In this document: positions 23,174 through 32,731 of the stretch, piece by piece
How the letters are laid out: every line of letters begins with the position of its first letter
How positions within the stretch are numbered: position 1 is the first letter of the stretch
Origin: Thiodiazotropha sp050305635
GTDB taxonomy: Bacteria > Pseudomonadota > Gammaproteobacteria > Chromatiales > Chromatiaceae
DNA length: 38,976 nucleotides
Assembly: GCA_050305635.1 (NCBI GenBank)
Contig: JBNLFS010000086.1
Coordinates: 1-38,976 of the forward strand
Direction: 5' to 3'
Position numbers and translations under genes: made by a program
Notes under the pieces: generated by a model
The model's input: only the letters and a program-made list of their open reading frames with translations
Told to the model about the DNA's origin: nothing
Database searches by the model: none

Positions 23174-25759
23174 ATGTCTGAATTCGCGAAAGAAGTACTC
23201 CCCGTCAATCTCGAAGACGAGATGCAGCAGTCCTACCTGGCCTATGCCATGAGCGTCATCGTGGGGCGGGCCCTCCCGGATGTGCGCGATGGCCTCAAAC
23301 CGGTTCACCGCCGGGTGCTGTACGCCATGAGCGAACTGGGCAACGACTGGAACAAGGCCTACAAGAAGTCAGCCCGTATCGTGGGTGATGTCATCGGTAA
23401 GTATCACCCCCACGGCGACACTGCGGTGTACGACACCATCGTGCGTATGGCCCAGCCCTTCTCCATGCGCTACATGCTGGTGGACGGGCAGGGCAACTTC
23501 GGCTCGGTGGATGGTGACTCTCCGGCCGCCATGCGTTATACCGAGGTGCGCATGTCGCGCATCGCCCACACCATGCTGGACGACCTGGACAAGGAGACCG
23601 TGGATTTCGTCAGCAACTACGACGAAACCGAGCGTGAGCCTTCAGTCCTCCCGGCACGCATTCCCAATCTTCTGGTTAACGGTTCCGCCGGCATCGCGGT
23701 GGGCATGGCCACCAATGTTCCGCCGCATAACCTGCGGGAGGTGATCGATGCCTGCGTGGCACTGATCGACGAACCCCAGGTCAGTATCGACCGGCTGATG
23801 GATCACCTGCCGGGACCCGATTTCCCCACCGCCGGTCTGATCAACGGGGCCAGTGGCATTCACGAGGCCTACCATACAGGACGGGGACGCATCTACATGC
23901 GCGCCCGCTCCCATGTGGAGACCGATGAGAACAATGGCAAGCAGACCATCATCGTCAACGAGCTGCCCTACCAGGTCAACAAGGCGCGGCTGATCGAGAA
24001 GATCGCCGAGCTGGTCAAAGAGAAGAAGATCGAGGGCATCACCGAACTGCGCGACGAGTCCGACAAGGACGGCATGCGCATCGTCATCGAGCTGCGCCGG
24101 GGTGAGGTGGCCGAGGTGGTGCTGAACAATCTCTACCAGCAGACCGCCATGCAGAGCGTGTTCGGCATCAACATGGTGGCCCTGGTGGACGGCCGGCCGA
24201 GGCTGCTGAACCTTAAGCAGCTGCTGGAATTCTTCATCCGCCATCGGCGCGAGGTGGTGACCCGTCGCACCCTGTACGAACTGCGCAAGGCCCGGGATCG
24301 CGCCCATGTGCTGGAAGGGCAGGCGGTGGCTCTGGCCAACATCGACGAGGTCATCCAGCTCATCAAACAGGCGGCCAACCCGGCCGAGGCCAAAAAGGGC
24401 CTGATGGAGCGCGCCTGGCAGTCGGGTACCGTCGAATCGATGCTGCAGCGCGCCGGGGCCTCCGGAACCCGCCCGGAAGAGCTGACCGATGAGTACGGAC
24501 TGACCGCGGACGGATATCGTCTGACCGATGTCCAGGCGCAGGCGATTCTCGACCTGAGACTGCACCGACTGACCGGATTGGAGCAGGACAAGATCATCAA
24601 CGAGTACGAAGAGCTGCTCGATAAGATCGCTTTCCTGCTGGAAATCCTCGGCAGCTCCGAACGCCTCATGCAGGTGATTCGCGACGAGCTGCTCGAGATC
24701 AAGGAGCAGTATGGTGACGAGCGCCGCACCGAGATCATCCACACCCGACTGGATCTGACCCTCGAGGATCTGATCACCGAAGAGGATGTGGTGGTCACCC
24801 TTTCGCATGCAGGTTACGCCAAGGCCCAGCCGGTCAGCACCTACCAGGCGCAGCGCCGTGGCGGCAAGGGCAAGATGGCCACCGCCACCAAGGACGAGGA
24901 TTTCGTCGACAAGCTGTTTGTCGCCAGCACCCATGACACCATCCTGTGCTTCTCCAACATGGGCAAGGTGTACTGGCTGAAGGTCTATGAACTGCCCCAG
25001 GCGGGGCGTAATGCCCGGGGCAAACCGATTGTCAACCTGCTGCCCCTCGAAAAGGAGGAACAGATCAACGCCATCCTGCCGGTCCGGGAGTACCATGAGG
25101 ACCGTTACGTGTTCATGGCGACCAGTTCCGGCACGGTGAAGAAGACCTCTCTGGAATCCTTCTCGCGCCCCCGGGCGAACGGCATCATTGCGGTCGACCT
25201 GCGGGACGGGGACAAGCTGGTCGGGGTCTCTATCACCGACGGCCAGCAGGATATCCTGCTGTTCAGCAGCAGTGGTAAAGCGGTGCGCTTCGCGGAGGCC
25301 AATGTGCGTCCCATGGGCCGCACCGCTTGTGGTGTTCGCGGCATTCGTCTGGAGTCCGGTCAGCAGGTAGTCTCCCTGATTGTCGCCTCAGAGGGCGATG
25401 TGCTGACAGTGACCGAGAACGGTTATGGCAAACGCACCCCGATCGATCAATACCCGGTTCACGGCCGGGGCGGACAGGGTGTGATCTCGATTCAGACCTC
25501 GGAACGCAACGGTTCCGTGGTCGGTGCGGTGCAGGTCACCGAGGAAGACGAGGTGATGATGATCTCCGACGGCGGTACCCTGGTGCGCAACCGGGTCGCC
25601 GAGATCTCCCAGATGGGCCGAAACACCCAGGGTGTGATCATGATCCGACTGCATAAGCAGGAGCGGCTGATCGGCATCGAGCGGGTTGAAAGCCTGGATG
25701 GGGAAGGGGATGAGGATGAGGCCGACTCCGAAACGGATCCTTCCTCCGAGGATAGCTGA
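23174..25759 (+). CDS. gyrA: DNA gyrase subunit A
   Basis: An 861-aa type IIA topoisomerase subunit that cuts and rejoins DNA to introduce negative supercoils with GyrB. The catalytic Tyr is Y122 (AAMRYTEV, with R121). The quinolone-determining region reads HPHGDTAVYDTIV, so position 83 is Thr (E. coli has Ser) and position 87 is Asp. The C-terminal beta-pinwheel has the GyrA-box QRRGGKGK near 565 and ends in an acidic tail. AAGGAAG lies about 13 bases before the ATG, a slightly long spacing. Length is close to the 875 of E. coli. It heads the block that continues into serC. Confidence 0.98.
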   Translation: MSEFAKEVLPVNLEDEMQQSYLAYAMSVIVGRALPDVRDGLKPVHRRVLYAMSELGNDWNKAYKKSARIVGDVIGKYHPHGDTAVYDTIVRMAQPFSMRYMLVDGQGNFGSVDGDSPAAMRYTEVRMSRIAHTMLDDLDKETVDFVSNYDETEREPSVLPARIPNLLVNGSAGIAVGMATNVPPHNLREVIDACVALIDEPQVSIDRLMDHLPGPDFPTAGLINGASGIHEAYHTGRGRIYMRARSHVETDENNGKQTIIVNELPYQVNKARLIEKIAELVKEKKIEGITELRDESDKDGMRIVIELRRGEVAEVVLNNLYQQTAMQSVFGINMVALVDGRPRLLNLKQLLEFFIRHRREVVTRRTLYELRKARDRAHVLEGQAVALANIDEVIQLIKQAANPAEAKKGLMERAWQSGTVESMLQRAGASGTRPEELTDEYGLTADGYRLTDVQAQAILDLRLHRLTGLEQDKIINEYEELLDKIAFLLEILGSSERLMQVIRDELLEIKEQYGDERRTEIIHTRLDLTLEDLITEEDVVVTLSHAGYAKAQPVSTYQAQRRGGKGKMATATKDEDFVDKLFVASTHDTILCFSNMGKVYWLKVYELPQAGRNARGKPIVNLLPLEKEEQINAILPVREYHEDRYVFMATSSGTVKKTSLESFSRPRANGIIAVDLRDGDKLVGVSITDGQQDILLFSSSGKAVRFAEANVRPMGRTACGVRGIRLESGQQVVSLIVASEGDVLTVTENGYGKRTPIDQYPVHGRGGQGVISIQTSERNGSVVGAVQVTEEDEVMMISDGGTLVRNRVAEISQMGRNTQGVIMIRLHKQERLIGIERVESLDGEGDEDEADSETDPSSEDS

Positions 25760-25766
25760 GCACCGG

Positions 25767-25785
25767 GGCTGCCTTAAGGGCAGCC
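25767..25785 (+). terminator. Hairpin between gyrA and serC
   Basis: GGCTGCC (25767-25773), loop TTAAG, GGCAGCC (25779-25785), seven bases after the gyrA stop. Only a short T-rich run follows six bases later (ATTTTC), so it may be a weak terminator or attenuator that lets some transcripts continue into serC. Confidence 0.4.
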
Positions 25786-25845
25786 GGACAATTTTCGAAT
25801 CACGCCGTTCAGGCGAAATCTGAAACACACGAAATGAGGGCCAAG

Positions 25846-26928
25846 ATGTCACGAGTCTTTAATTTTAGCGCCGGTCCGGCGATGCTGCCGGAAGAGGTTT
25901 TACTGCAGGCCAAAGAGGAGATGCTGGACTGGCAGGGCTCTGGCATGTCGGTGATGGAGATGAGTCACCGGGGTAAGGAATTCATGTCCATCGCCGCGCA
26001 GGCGGAGAGCGACCTGCGTAGCCTGATGGCCATTCCGGATAACTACAAGGTGCTGTTCCTGCAGGGCGGGGCGTCCAGCCAGTTCGGCATGATCCCGATG
26101 AATCTGACCCGTGACAATCGCAAAGTGGATTACGTCAATACCGGTTCCTGGTCGAAAAAGGCCATCGGCGAGGCGAAGCGTTACGCGGATGTGCAGATTG
26201 CCGCCACCACTGAGGCTTCGAAGTTCACCGGCACCCCGGCCCAGACGGAACTGCAACTCAGCGGCGACGCCGCCTATGTACACTACACCCCGAACGAAAC
26301 CATCGAAGGCGTGGAATTTCCCTATGTGCCCGACACCGGTTCGGTACCCCTGGTGGCGGACTTCTCCTCCACCATCCTCTCGCGTCCGGTGGACGTGAGC
26401 CGCTACGGCCTCATCTACGCCGGTGCGCAGAAAAACATCGGGCCCGCCGGCCTGACTCTGGTGATCATCCGCGAGGATCTGATCGGTGAGGCCGTCGACG
26501 GTACGCCGACGATGTTCAAGTACGCCACCCACAGCGGCAACGACTCCATGTACAACACTCCGCCCACCTATGGCTGGTATCTGGCCGGGTTGGTGTTCAA
26601 GTGGCTGCAGGGCAAGGGCGGCCTGGAAGGTATGGCTGAGATCAATCGCCGTAAGGCGGAATCCCTCTATCGCGCCATCGATGCCTCGGACTTCTATAAC
26701 AATCCGGTGGATCCCGCGAGCCGCTCCTGGATGAACGTTCCGTTCACTCTGGCCGATGCGGCGCTGGATGCCAAGTTCCTCGAAGGCGCCGGCGCGGCCG
26801 GTTTGAAAACCCTCAAGGGGCATCGTTCCGTGGGGGGTATGCGCGCGAGTATCTACAATGCCATGCCGGAGGCCGGCGTGCAGGCCTTGATCGACTTCAT
26901 GGCCGAATTCGAGCGCGTGAATGGCTAG
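25846..26928 (+). CDS. serC: Phosphoserine aminotransferase
   Basis: A 360-aa PLP enzyme, second step of serine synthesis (3-phosphohydroxypyruvate plus glutamate to phosphoserine); it also serves pyridoxal synthesis. It starts MSRVFNFSAGPAMLPEEVL, has the substrate loop SHRGKEF, the cofactor-contact LQGGASSQF and the PLP Lys in YAGAQKNIGPAGL. GAGGG lies five bases before the ATG at 25846; the frame opens four codons earlier. Length matches E. coli (362). It is followed by a serA gene 118 bases on, so the serine branch is clustered. Confidence 0.97.
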   Translation: MSRVFNFSAGPAMLPEEVLLQAKEEMLDWQGSGMSVMEMSHRGKEFMSIAAQAESDLRSLMAIPDNYKVLFLQGGASSQFGMIPMNLTRDNRKVDYVNTGSWSKKAIGEAKRYADVQIAATTEASKFTGTPAQTELQLSGDAAYVHYTPNETIEGVEFPYVPDTGSVPLVADFSSTILSRPVDVSRYGLIYAGAQKNIGPAGLTLVIIREDLIGEAVDGTPTMFKYATHSGNDSMYNTPPTYGWYLAGLVFKWLQGKGGLEGMAEINRRKAESLYRAIDASDFYNNPVDPASRSWMNVPFTLADAALDAKFLEGAGAAGLKTLKGHRSVGGMRASIYNAMPEAGVQALIDFMAEFERVNG

Positions 26929-27046
26929 ATCCGTAGTACCGGTCGGCGCATCCGCGTCGGCCGGACACGATGGAAAATTTAAATAACAACGGCGGACGTC
27001 ATATGGGGTGCTGTGCCCGGCGAATGCTAACCAGCAGAGAAGCAAG

Positions 27047-28222
27047 ATGTACAAGATACTGACCCTGAACAACATTTCCGTGGCTGGACTGGATCGGCTG
27101 CCCCGTGACCGATACGAAGTCGCTTCCGAAATCAGTCAACCGGACGCAATCCTGCTGCGTTCCTACAAGATGCATGACATGGCGGTCCCCAAATCGGTCA
27201 GAGCGATCGGCAGGGCCGGTGCGGGGGTCAATAACATCCCGGTGCAACAGATGACCGCCCAGGGCATTCCGGTTTTCAATGCGCCAGGCGCCAATGCCAA
27301 CGCAGTGAAGGAACTGGTACTGGCCGGCGCCCTGATGGCGGCGCGCAACCTGGGTCAGGCATGGCGTTTCGCCACCGGCCTGGAAGGTCAGGATGCGGAA
27401 ATCTCCAAACAGGTGGAGTCGGGTAAAAAGGCTTTCGTCGGTTTTGAGCTGCCGGGCCGGACCATGGGCGTCATCGGTCTGGGAGCGATCGGGGTCAAGG
27501 TGGCGAACGCCTGTCGGGCACTGGGCATGAAAGTTATCGGTTACGATCCGACCATCACCGTGCAGAGCGCCTGGAAACTAGCCTCCGAGGTGGAGCAGGC
27601 GCTGAGCGTGGATGACCTGCTGTCGAAATCCGACTTCGTGACCTTCCATGTGCCGCTCACGGACGCCACCAGCAACATGATCAACACGGATCGCCTGAAA
27701 TTGATGAAGCCCGGTTCGGTGCTGCTGAACTTCGCCCGCAACGGCATCATCGACGATGAGGCCGCGGTCTCTGCTCTGGACAGCGGTCATCTCTATGCCT
27801 ATGTGTGCGATTTCCCCAGCAACCTGCTCAAGGATCACCCGCGGGTGATCACCCTGCCGCATCTGGGCGCCTCCACCAAGGAAGCGGAAGACAACTGTGC
27901 GATCATGGTTTCCGAACAGATCCGCGACTATCTGGAAAACGGCAATATCACCAATTCGGTGAATTTTCCCAGCATCAATCTGCCGAGAAACGGGGGCTTC
28001 CGGATCGCCGTGGTCAACAACAACGTGCCCAACATGGTGGGACAGATCTCCACCGATCTGGCCGCTGAAGGTCTGAACATTCTGGATATGCTGAACAAGT
28101 CCCGGGACAATGTCGCGGTGACTTTGCTGGATGTCGACCGGCAACCCACCCAGTCACTGCTCGATACCCTGGCATCCATTGACGGTGTTCTGTCGGTGCG
28201 CACCCTGCAGGAAAGTGCATGA
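27047..28222 (+). CDS. serA: D-3-phosphoglycerate dehydrogenase with ACT domain
   Basis: A 391-aa NAD-dependent 2-hydroxyacid dehydrogenase, first step of serine synthesis. Substrate-binding strands at the N-terminus lead to GRAGAGVNNIP, the Rossmann motif GLGAIGVKVAN, Arg in NFARNGIIDDEA and the catalytic His in LPHLGAST. A C-terminal ACT domain (FRIAVVNNNVPNMVGQISTDL) is the usual serine feedback site, though the intervening ASB domain of long SerA forms is absent. The start ATG at 27047 (MYKILTLNNI) is chosen over the opening at 27008. It sits between serC and pheA, where Pseudomonas has no gene. Other 2-hydroxyacid dehydrogenases share the fold, but the ACT domain and serC neighbour support SerA. 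Confidence 0.93.
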   Translation: MYKILTLNNISVAGLDRLPRDRYEVASEISQPDAILLRSYKMHDMAVPKSVRAIGRAGAGVNNIPVQQMTAQGIPVFNAPGANANAVKELVLAGALMAARNLGQAWRFATGLEGQDAEISKQVESGKKAFVGFELPGRTMGVIGLGAIGVKVANACRALGMKVIGYDPTITVQSAWKLASEVEQALSVDDLLSKSDFVTFHVPLTDATSNMINTDRLKLMKPGSVLLNFARNGIIDDEAAVSALDSGHLYAYVCDFPSNLLKDHPRVITLPHLGASTKEAEDNCAIMVSEQIRDYLENGNITNSVNFPSINLPRNGGFRIAVVNNNVPNMVGQISTDLAAEGLNILDMLNKSRDNVAVTLLDVDRQPTQSLLDTLASIDGVLSVRTLQESA

Positions 28223-28291
28223 CCCGAATCACCCGTGATGCAAGACACGCAGTGTCACTCCTCGCTGTGGACGGGGGCTCAGAGTCCGCTC

Positions 28292-29377
28292 ATGAACGAT
28301 GACGATAAGCTGAAAAGCATTCGCGAAAATATCGACCGGATCGATGCGCAGCTGCAGACCCTGCTTAACGAGCGGGCTCGGGCGGCACAGGAGGTGGCGC
28401 GCATAAAGCTCAAGGCCAATCCCGAAGCGGAGTTCTATCGTCCGGAGCGGGAAGCCGAGGTTTTGCGACGGGTCAAGGAACGTAATCTGGGCCCCCTGGA
28501 CGGGGAGGAGATCGCACGTCTGTTTCGCGAGATCATGTCCGCCTGTCTGGCCCTGGAACAACCCCTGAGGGTGGCATTTCTCGGCCCGGACGGCACCTTT
28601 ACCCAGGCGGCCGCGCTCAAGCATTTCGGACATTCGGTGCTGACTCAGTCGATGAACTCCATCGGCGACATCTTCCGTGACGTGGAAGCGGGCGCCTGCC
28701 AATACGGTGTGGTGCCGGTGGAGAACTCCACGGAAGGTGTCATCAGCCACACCCTGGACAGCTTCCTCAACTCGCCGCTGAAGATCTGCGGTGAGGTCTC
28801 CCTGCGCATCAATCACCAGCTGCTCAGCCGCCTGGAGCGGCTCGATCAGGTCGAGAAGGTCTACTCCCATGCCCAGTCTCTGGCCCAGTGCCGGGGCTGG
28901 CTCGATCGTCACCTGCCCCATGCGGAGCGGGTCCCGGTGGGGAGTAATGCGGAAGCGGCCCGGCTGGCCAGCGAGGAGCCCGGCGTCGCCGCGATTGCCG
29001 GCGAGGCAGCGGGTGAGATCTATCATTTACAACGCCTGGCCTCGAACATCGAAGATGAGCCGGGCAACACCACCCGATTCCTGGTGATCGGCAAGCAGGA
29101 TGTGCCGCCGAGCGGTTCCGACAAGACCAGCCTGCTGTTTTCAACGCATAACCAGTCAGGCGGTCTGCATGCCATGCTGACACCCTTTGCCGAACACGGG
29201 ATCAGCATGACCCGGATCGAGTCGCGCCCATCACGGCGCGGTCGCTGGGACTACGTATTCTTCGTCGACGTGGAAGGCCATCGGGAGGATTCCGATCTGT
29301 CCCAGGCGTTGCGCAAGATCGAACAGGCCGCGACCCAGTTCAAAGTGCTCGGCTCCTATCCCAAAGCGGTGCTCTGA
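28292..29377 (+). CDS. pheA: Bifunctional chorismate mutase / prephenate dehydratase
   Basis: A 361-aa P-protein that converts chorismate to prephenate and on to phenylpyruvate for phenylalanine. An AroQ chorismate mutase helix bundle (1-85: IRENIDRIDAQLQTLLNERA with the catalytic Arg and Lys region) is followed by prephenate dehydratase (about 90-275) with NSTEGVISHTLD and the NTTRF motif. A C-terminal ACT domain (GGLHAMLTPFAEHGI, then ESRPSRR) is the phenylalanine-binding regulatory site. The chosen start is the ATG at 28292, matching family N-termini; an in-frame ATG at 28238 is possible. Its stop overlaps hisC by one base (TGATG), so the two are translationally coupled. Confidence 0.96.
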   Translation: MNDDDKLKSIRENIDRIDAQLQTLLNERARAAQEVARIKLKANPEAEFYRPEREAEVLRRVKERNLGPLDGEEIARLFREIMSACLALEQPLRVAFLGPDGTFTQAAALKHFGHSVLTQSMNSIGDIFRDVEAGACQYGVVPVENSTEGVISHTLDSFLNSPLKICGEVSLRINHQLLSRLERLDQVEKVYSHAQSLAQCRGWLDRHLPHAERVPVGSNAEAARLASEEPGVAAIAGEAAGEIYHLQRLASNIEDEPGNTTRFLVIGKQDVPPSGSDKTSLLFSTHNQSGGLHAMLTPFAEHGISMTRIESRPSRRGRWDYVFFVDVEGHREDSDLSQALRKIEQAATQFKVLGSYPKAVL

Positions 29378-30489
29378 TGAGTCACTCCGAGTTTCCCTTT
29401 CTCGAACATGCCATGCCGAGTATCAAGGCGCTGCAGCCCTATGTGCCGGGAAAACCGATTGAGGAACTGGAGCGGGAGCTGGGCATCCGCGACTCCATTA
29501 AACTGGCCTCCAACGAAAACCCCCTGGGAGTAAGTCCCAAGGTCGCCCAGGTGCTCGTGGACGGTGCCCGGGGTGTGGCGCGTTACCCGGATGGCAGCGC
29601 TTACCGACTGCGCCACCGCCTTGCGGAGTTGCACGGTACCGGCGCGGATGCCATCACCCTGGGTAACGGTTCCAACGATGTGCTGGACATGGTGGCCCGG
29701 GTGTTTCTCGGTCCGGGAGACGAGTCCCTGTTCTCCGAGTACGCCTTCGCCGTATATCCGTTGAGCAGCCAGGCGGTCGGGGCACACCTGGTGTGTGCGC
29801 CGGCGCGTGATTACGCACACGACCTTGAAGCCCTGCAGTCACGCATCACTCCGAAGACCCGGGTGATCTGGATCGCCAATCCGAACAACCCCACCGGTAC
29901 CTGGCTGGGCCGGGAACCCCTGCACGATTTCCTCACCCAGGTCCCGGCGGATGTCATCGTGGTGATCGATGAAGCCTATTTCGAGTATGTCGAGGAGACG
30001 GAGTACCCCGATTCCAGCCAATGGCTGACGGAATTTCCCAACCTGATCGTCACCCGGACCTTTTCCAAAGCCTATGGTCTGGCGGGTCTGCGGGTCGGTT
30101 ACGCCCTATCTCATCCGGTTGTTGCCGATCTCCTCAACCGGGTCCGTCAACCCTTCAACGTGAATCTACTGGCGCAAAGCGCCGCGCTTGCGGCCCTGGA
30201 TGATCCGCAGTTCCTGGAACATTGCGTGGCGGTTAACCGTGCCGGCATGCAGCAGATCGGCGATGGACTCAAGGCGCTGGACGTGGAATTCATTCCCTCG
30301 GTAGGCAATTTCCTTACCCTGAACCTGCAACGCAACGCCGCCGACGTGGACCGGGCACTGCTGCAGCGGGGTGTCATCACCCGACCGATTGCAGGATACG
30401 GCCTGCCCAACCATCTGCGGGTCTCCATCGGTCTGGAAGCGGAAAATGCCCGATTTCTGACCGCCCTGCGCGAGGTGCTCGGACGATGA
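29377..30489 (+). CDS. hisC: Histidinol-phosphate / aromatic aminotransferase (HisC-type)
   Basis: A 370-aa class I/II PLP aminotransferase. The PLP Lys lies in TRTFSKAYGLAGLRVGY, with SNENPLG near the N-terminus, NPNNPTG and DEAYFEYV, all HisC-like. It makes histidinol phosphate for histidine, but its place between pheA and tyrA suggests it also, or mainly, transaminates aromatic keto acids, as proposed for hisC2 of Pseudomonas. ATG at 29377 overlaps the pheA stop; its own stop overlaps tyrA by four bases (ATGA). Confidence 0.94.
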   Translation: MSHSEFPFLEHAMPSIKALQPYVPGKPIEELERELGIRDSIKLASNENPLGVSPKVAQVLVDGARGVARYPDGSAYRLRHRLAELHGTGADAITLGNGSNDVLDMVARVFLGPGDESLFSEYAFAVYPLSSQAVGAHLVCAPARDYAHDLEALQSRITPKTRVIWIANPNNPTGTWLGREPLHDFLTQVPADVIVVIDEAYFEYVEETEYPDSSQWLTEFPNLIVTRTFSKAYGLAGLRVGYALSHPVVADLLNRVRQPFNVNLLAQSAALAALDDPQFLEHCVAVNRAGMQQIGDGLKALDVEFIPSVGNFLTLNLQRNAADVDRALLQRGVITRPIAGYGLPNHLRVSIGLEAENARFLTALREVLGR

Positions 30490-31361
30490 TCGAGAAGCTC
30501 GCGGTGATCGGCGTCGGCCTGATCGGCGGTTCCGTGGCCATGGCGCTCCGGGAGGAGGGCAGGGTGCGGGAGGTGGTGGGCTGCGGACGTGGCGAGGCCA
30601 ATCTGCAAAAGGCCCAGGAAATCGGGGTCATCGATCACTATACTCATGACACAGCTGAGGCGGTACGCGGTGCGGATATGGTCTTGCTGGCGGTACCCCT
30701 GGGCGCCATGCGCACGACCCTAGAATCGATGCGTGGGCATCTGGCGCCCAATGCGGTGGTTACGGATGCCGGCAGCGTCAAGGGCAGCGTGATCCGGGAT
30801 GTACGCGCCGTGTTTGGTCGGGTTCCGGAGTTTTTCGTGCCGGGACATCCGATTGCCGGTACCGAACGCAGTGGCGTGGAGGCGGCGTTCGCCACCCTCT
30901 ACCGCAATCGCAGGGTGATCCTGACCCCCACCGACGAAACGGATCCCCAGGCCCTGCAGCGTGTCGAAGCCCTATGGAAACAGTGTGGGGCGGAAGTGAC
31001 CTGCATGAGTGTGGCGCACCACGACGAAGTTCTGGCAGCCACCAGCCATCTGCCACACATGCTCGCTTACAGTCTCGTCGACACCCTTTCGCGGATGAAA
31101 GAGAACGACGAGATCTTCCGCTATGCCGCGGGCGGATTTCGGGATTTTACCCGAATTGCCTCAAGTAACCCGGTGATGTGGCGGGATATCTGTCTTGCCA
31201 ATCAGGAGGCCTTGGGCGCGATGCTGACCCGCTTTGCGGATGATCTGCACGAACTGGCCCGCCTGCTGGAGCGGGGGGACAGTGACGGACTGTTGAAGCT
31301 GTTCAGCTCCGCCAAGCAGGCCCGGGACCGTTACATCGACGGAATCCGCGAACCGGGTTGA
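30486..31361 (+). CDS. tyrA: Prephenate / arogenate dehydrogenase
   Basis: A 291-aa NAD(P)-dependent dehydrogenase that oxidises prephenate or arogenate toward tyrosine. The N-terminal Rossmann motif is GVGLIGGSVAMAL, followed by the substrate-binding PGHPIAGTERSG and, in the helical dimerisation domain, HHDEVLAATSHLPHML and AAGGFRDFTRIASS. There is no ACT domain and no chorismate mutase fusion, unlike E. coli TyrA. It starts with a four-base overlap with hisC. aroA follows after 47 bases; in Pseudomonas the two are fused into one protein, here they are separate. Confidence 0.95.
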   Translation: MIEKLAVIGVGLIGGSVAMALREEGRVREVVGCGRGEANLQKAQEIGVIDHYTHDTAEAVRGADMVLLAVPLGAMRTTLESMRGHLAPNAVVTDAGSVKGSVIRDVRAVFGRVPEFFVPGHPIAGTERSGVEAAFATLYRNRRVILTPTDETDPQALQRVEALWKQCGAEVTCMSVAHHDEVLAATSHLPHMLAYSLVDTLSRMKENDEIFRYAAGGFRDFTRIASSNPVMWRDICLANQEALGAMLTRFADDLHELARLLERGDSDGLLKLFSSAKQARDRYIDGIREPG

Positions 31362-31408
31362 TACCCTGCGGCTATCCGTGAAAGCAAAAACAACCTGAGA
31401 TCACGATT

Positions 31409-32731
31409 TTGCAGCATCCATCGAAACGACACTACCGGGTTCAACCGGGCGGAAAACTGACGGGCCGGATCCGGGTGCCCGGAGACAAATCGATTTCCCA
31501 CCGATCCATCATGCTCGGCTCCCTGGCCCAAGGCGAGACCCTGGTGAACGGCTTTCTCGAAGGCGAGGACAGCCTGGCTACCCTGAACGCCTTTCGCAGC
31601 ATGGGCGTGAGCATCGAAGGTCCGACTTTCGGTCAGGTTCGGATTCAGGGTGTCGGCATGCACGGTCTGCGTGCGCCTGCGGGTGCGCTGGATCTGGGCA
31701 ACTCCGGAACCTCCATGCGACTGCTCAGCGGTCTGCTCGCCGGCAGCGGTATCGCGGTCAGCCTGACCGGTGATGCTTCCCTCTCATCCCGCCCCATGGG
31801 GCGGGTCATCGACCCCTTGAGTCAGATGGGTGCGCTGATCGAGTCACGGGATGGAGGCCGGGCGCCCCTGACGATCGTTCCGGGACATGCTCTGCATGGC
31901 ATTCATTACACCCTGCCGATGGCCAGTGCACAGGTGAAATCCGCAATCCTGCTGGCCGGTTTGTATGCTCAGGGCGAAACTTGTGTCACCGAACCGGCGC
32001 CCACCCGGGATCACACGGAAAGGATGTTGCAGGGGTTTGGATATGAGGTGCAACGTCAGGGCGACACCATTTGCCTCAAAGGCGGCGGCAGTCTGCAGGG
32101 GTGTGTGATCGATGTGCCGGCGGATATCTCCTCGGCGACCTTTTTTCTGGTAGGGGCCTGCATCTCGGAGGGTTCTGAGTTGTTGCTCGAGCATGTGGGG
32201 ATCAATCCCACACGGGATGGTGTAATCACCATCCTCAAGCTCATGGGTGCGGATATCAATCTGCTGAACCCACGGGTTGTAGGCGGAGAGCCGGTGGCCG
32301 ATATCCAGGTCCGTTCGAGTCGTCTGCGCGGAATTGACATCCCCGAGGAACTGGTGCCCCTGGCGATCGATGAGTTTCCCGCCCTGTTCGTGGCGGCGGC
32401 CTGCGCCGATGGTGAGACCCGATTGCGTGGGGCGGAAGAGCTGCGGGTCAAAGAGAGCGATCGGATCCAGGTGATGGCGGACGGTCTGAGTGCCCTGGGT
32501 GTCGAAGCGCAGCCCACACACGACGGAATCACGATCCTGGGTGGTGAAATCGGTGGGGGCGCGGTCGAGAGCCATGGGGATCACCGCATTGCCATGTCCT
32601 TCGCCATGGCCGCACTGCGGGCGAGCGGGGAGATCCGTATTGCCGATGTGGCCAATGTGAACACCTCATTCCCAGGCTTTGTCAACCTCGCCACCGAGAC
32701 GGGCCTGAACATCCAAGAGGTCAACCCCTGA
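31409..32731 (+). CDS. aroA: 3-phosphoshikimate 1-carboxyvinyltransferase (EPSP synthase)
   Basis: A 440-aa shikimate-pathway enzyme that joins PEP to shikimate-3-phosphate, the target of glyphosate. Substrate motifs are intact: GDKSISHRSIMLGSL, LGNSGTSMRLLSGLL, RVKESDRI and GDHRIAMSFAMA. The start is probably a TTG at 31409 (MQHPSKRHYRVQPGG), since no ATG or GTG exists before the conserved GDKSISHR region and the frame is closed by a stop at 31379-31381; the ribosome binding site is weak. Its stop overlaps the cmk ATG by one base (TGATG). The tyrA-aroA-cmk order is typical. Confidence 0.96.
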   Translation: MQHPSKRHYRVQPGGKLTGRIRVPGDKSISHRSIMLGSLAQGETLVNGFLEGEDSLATLNAFRSMGVSIEGPTFGQVRIQGVGMHGLRAPAGALDLGNSGTSMRLLSGLLAGSGIAVSLTGDASLSSRPMGRVIDPLSQMGALIESRDGGRAPLTIVPGHALHGIHYTLPMASAQVKSAILLAGLYAQGETCVTEPAPTRDHTERMLQGFGYEVQRQGDTICLKGGGSLQGCVIDVPADISSATFFLVGACISEGSELLLEHVGINPTRDGVITILKLMGADINLLNPRVVGGEPVADIQVRSSRLRGIDIPEELVPLAIDEFPALFVAAACADGETRLRGAEELRVKESDRIQVMADGLSALGVEAQPTHDGITILGGEIGGGAVESHGDHRIAMSFAMAALRASGEIRIADVANVNTSFPGFVNLATETGLNIQEVNP

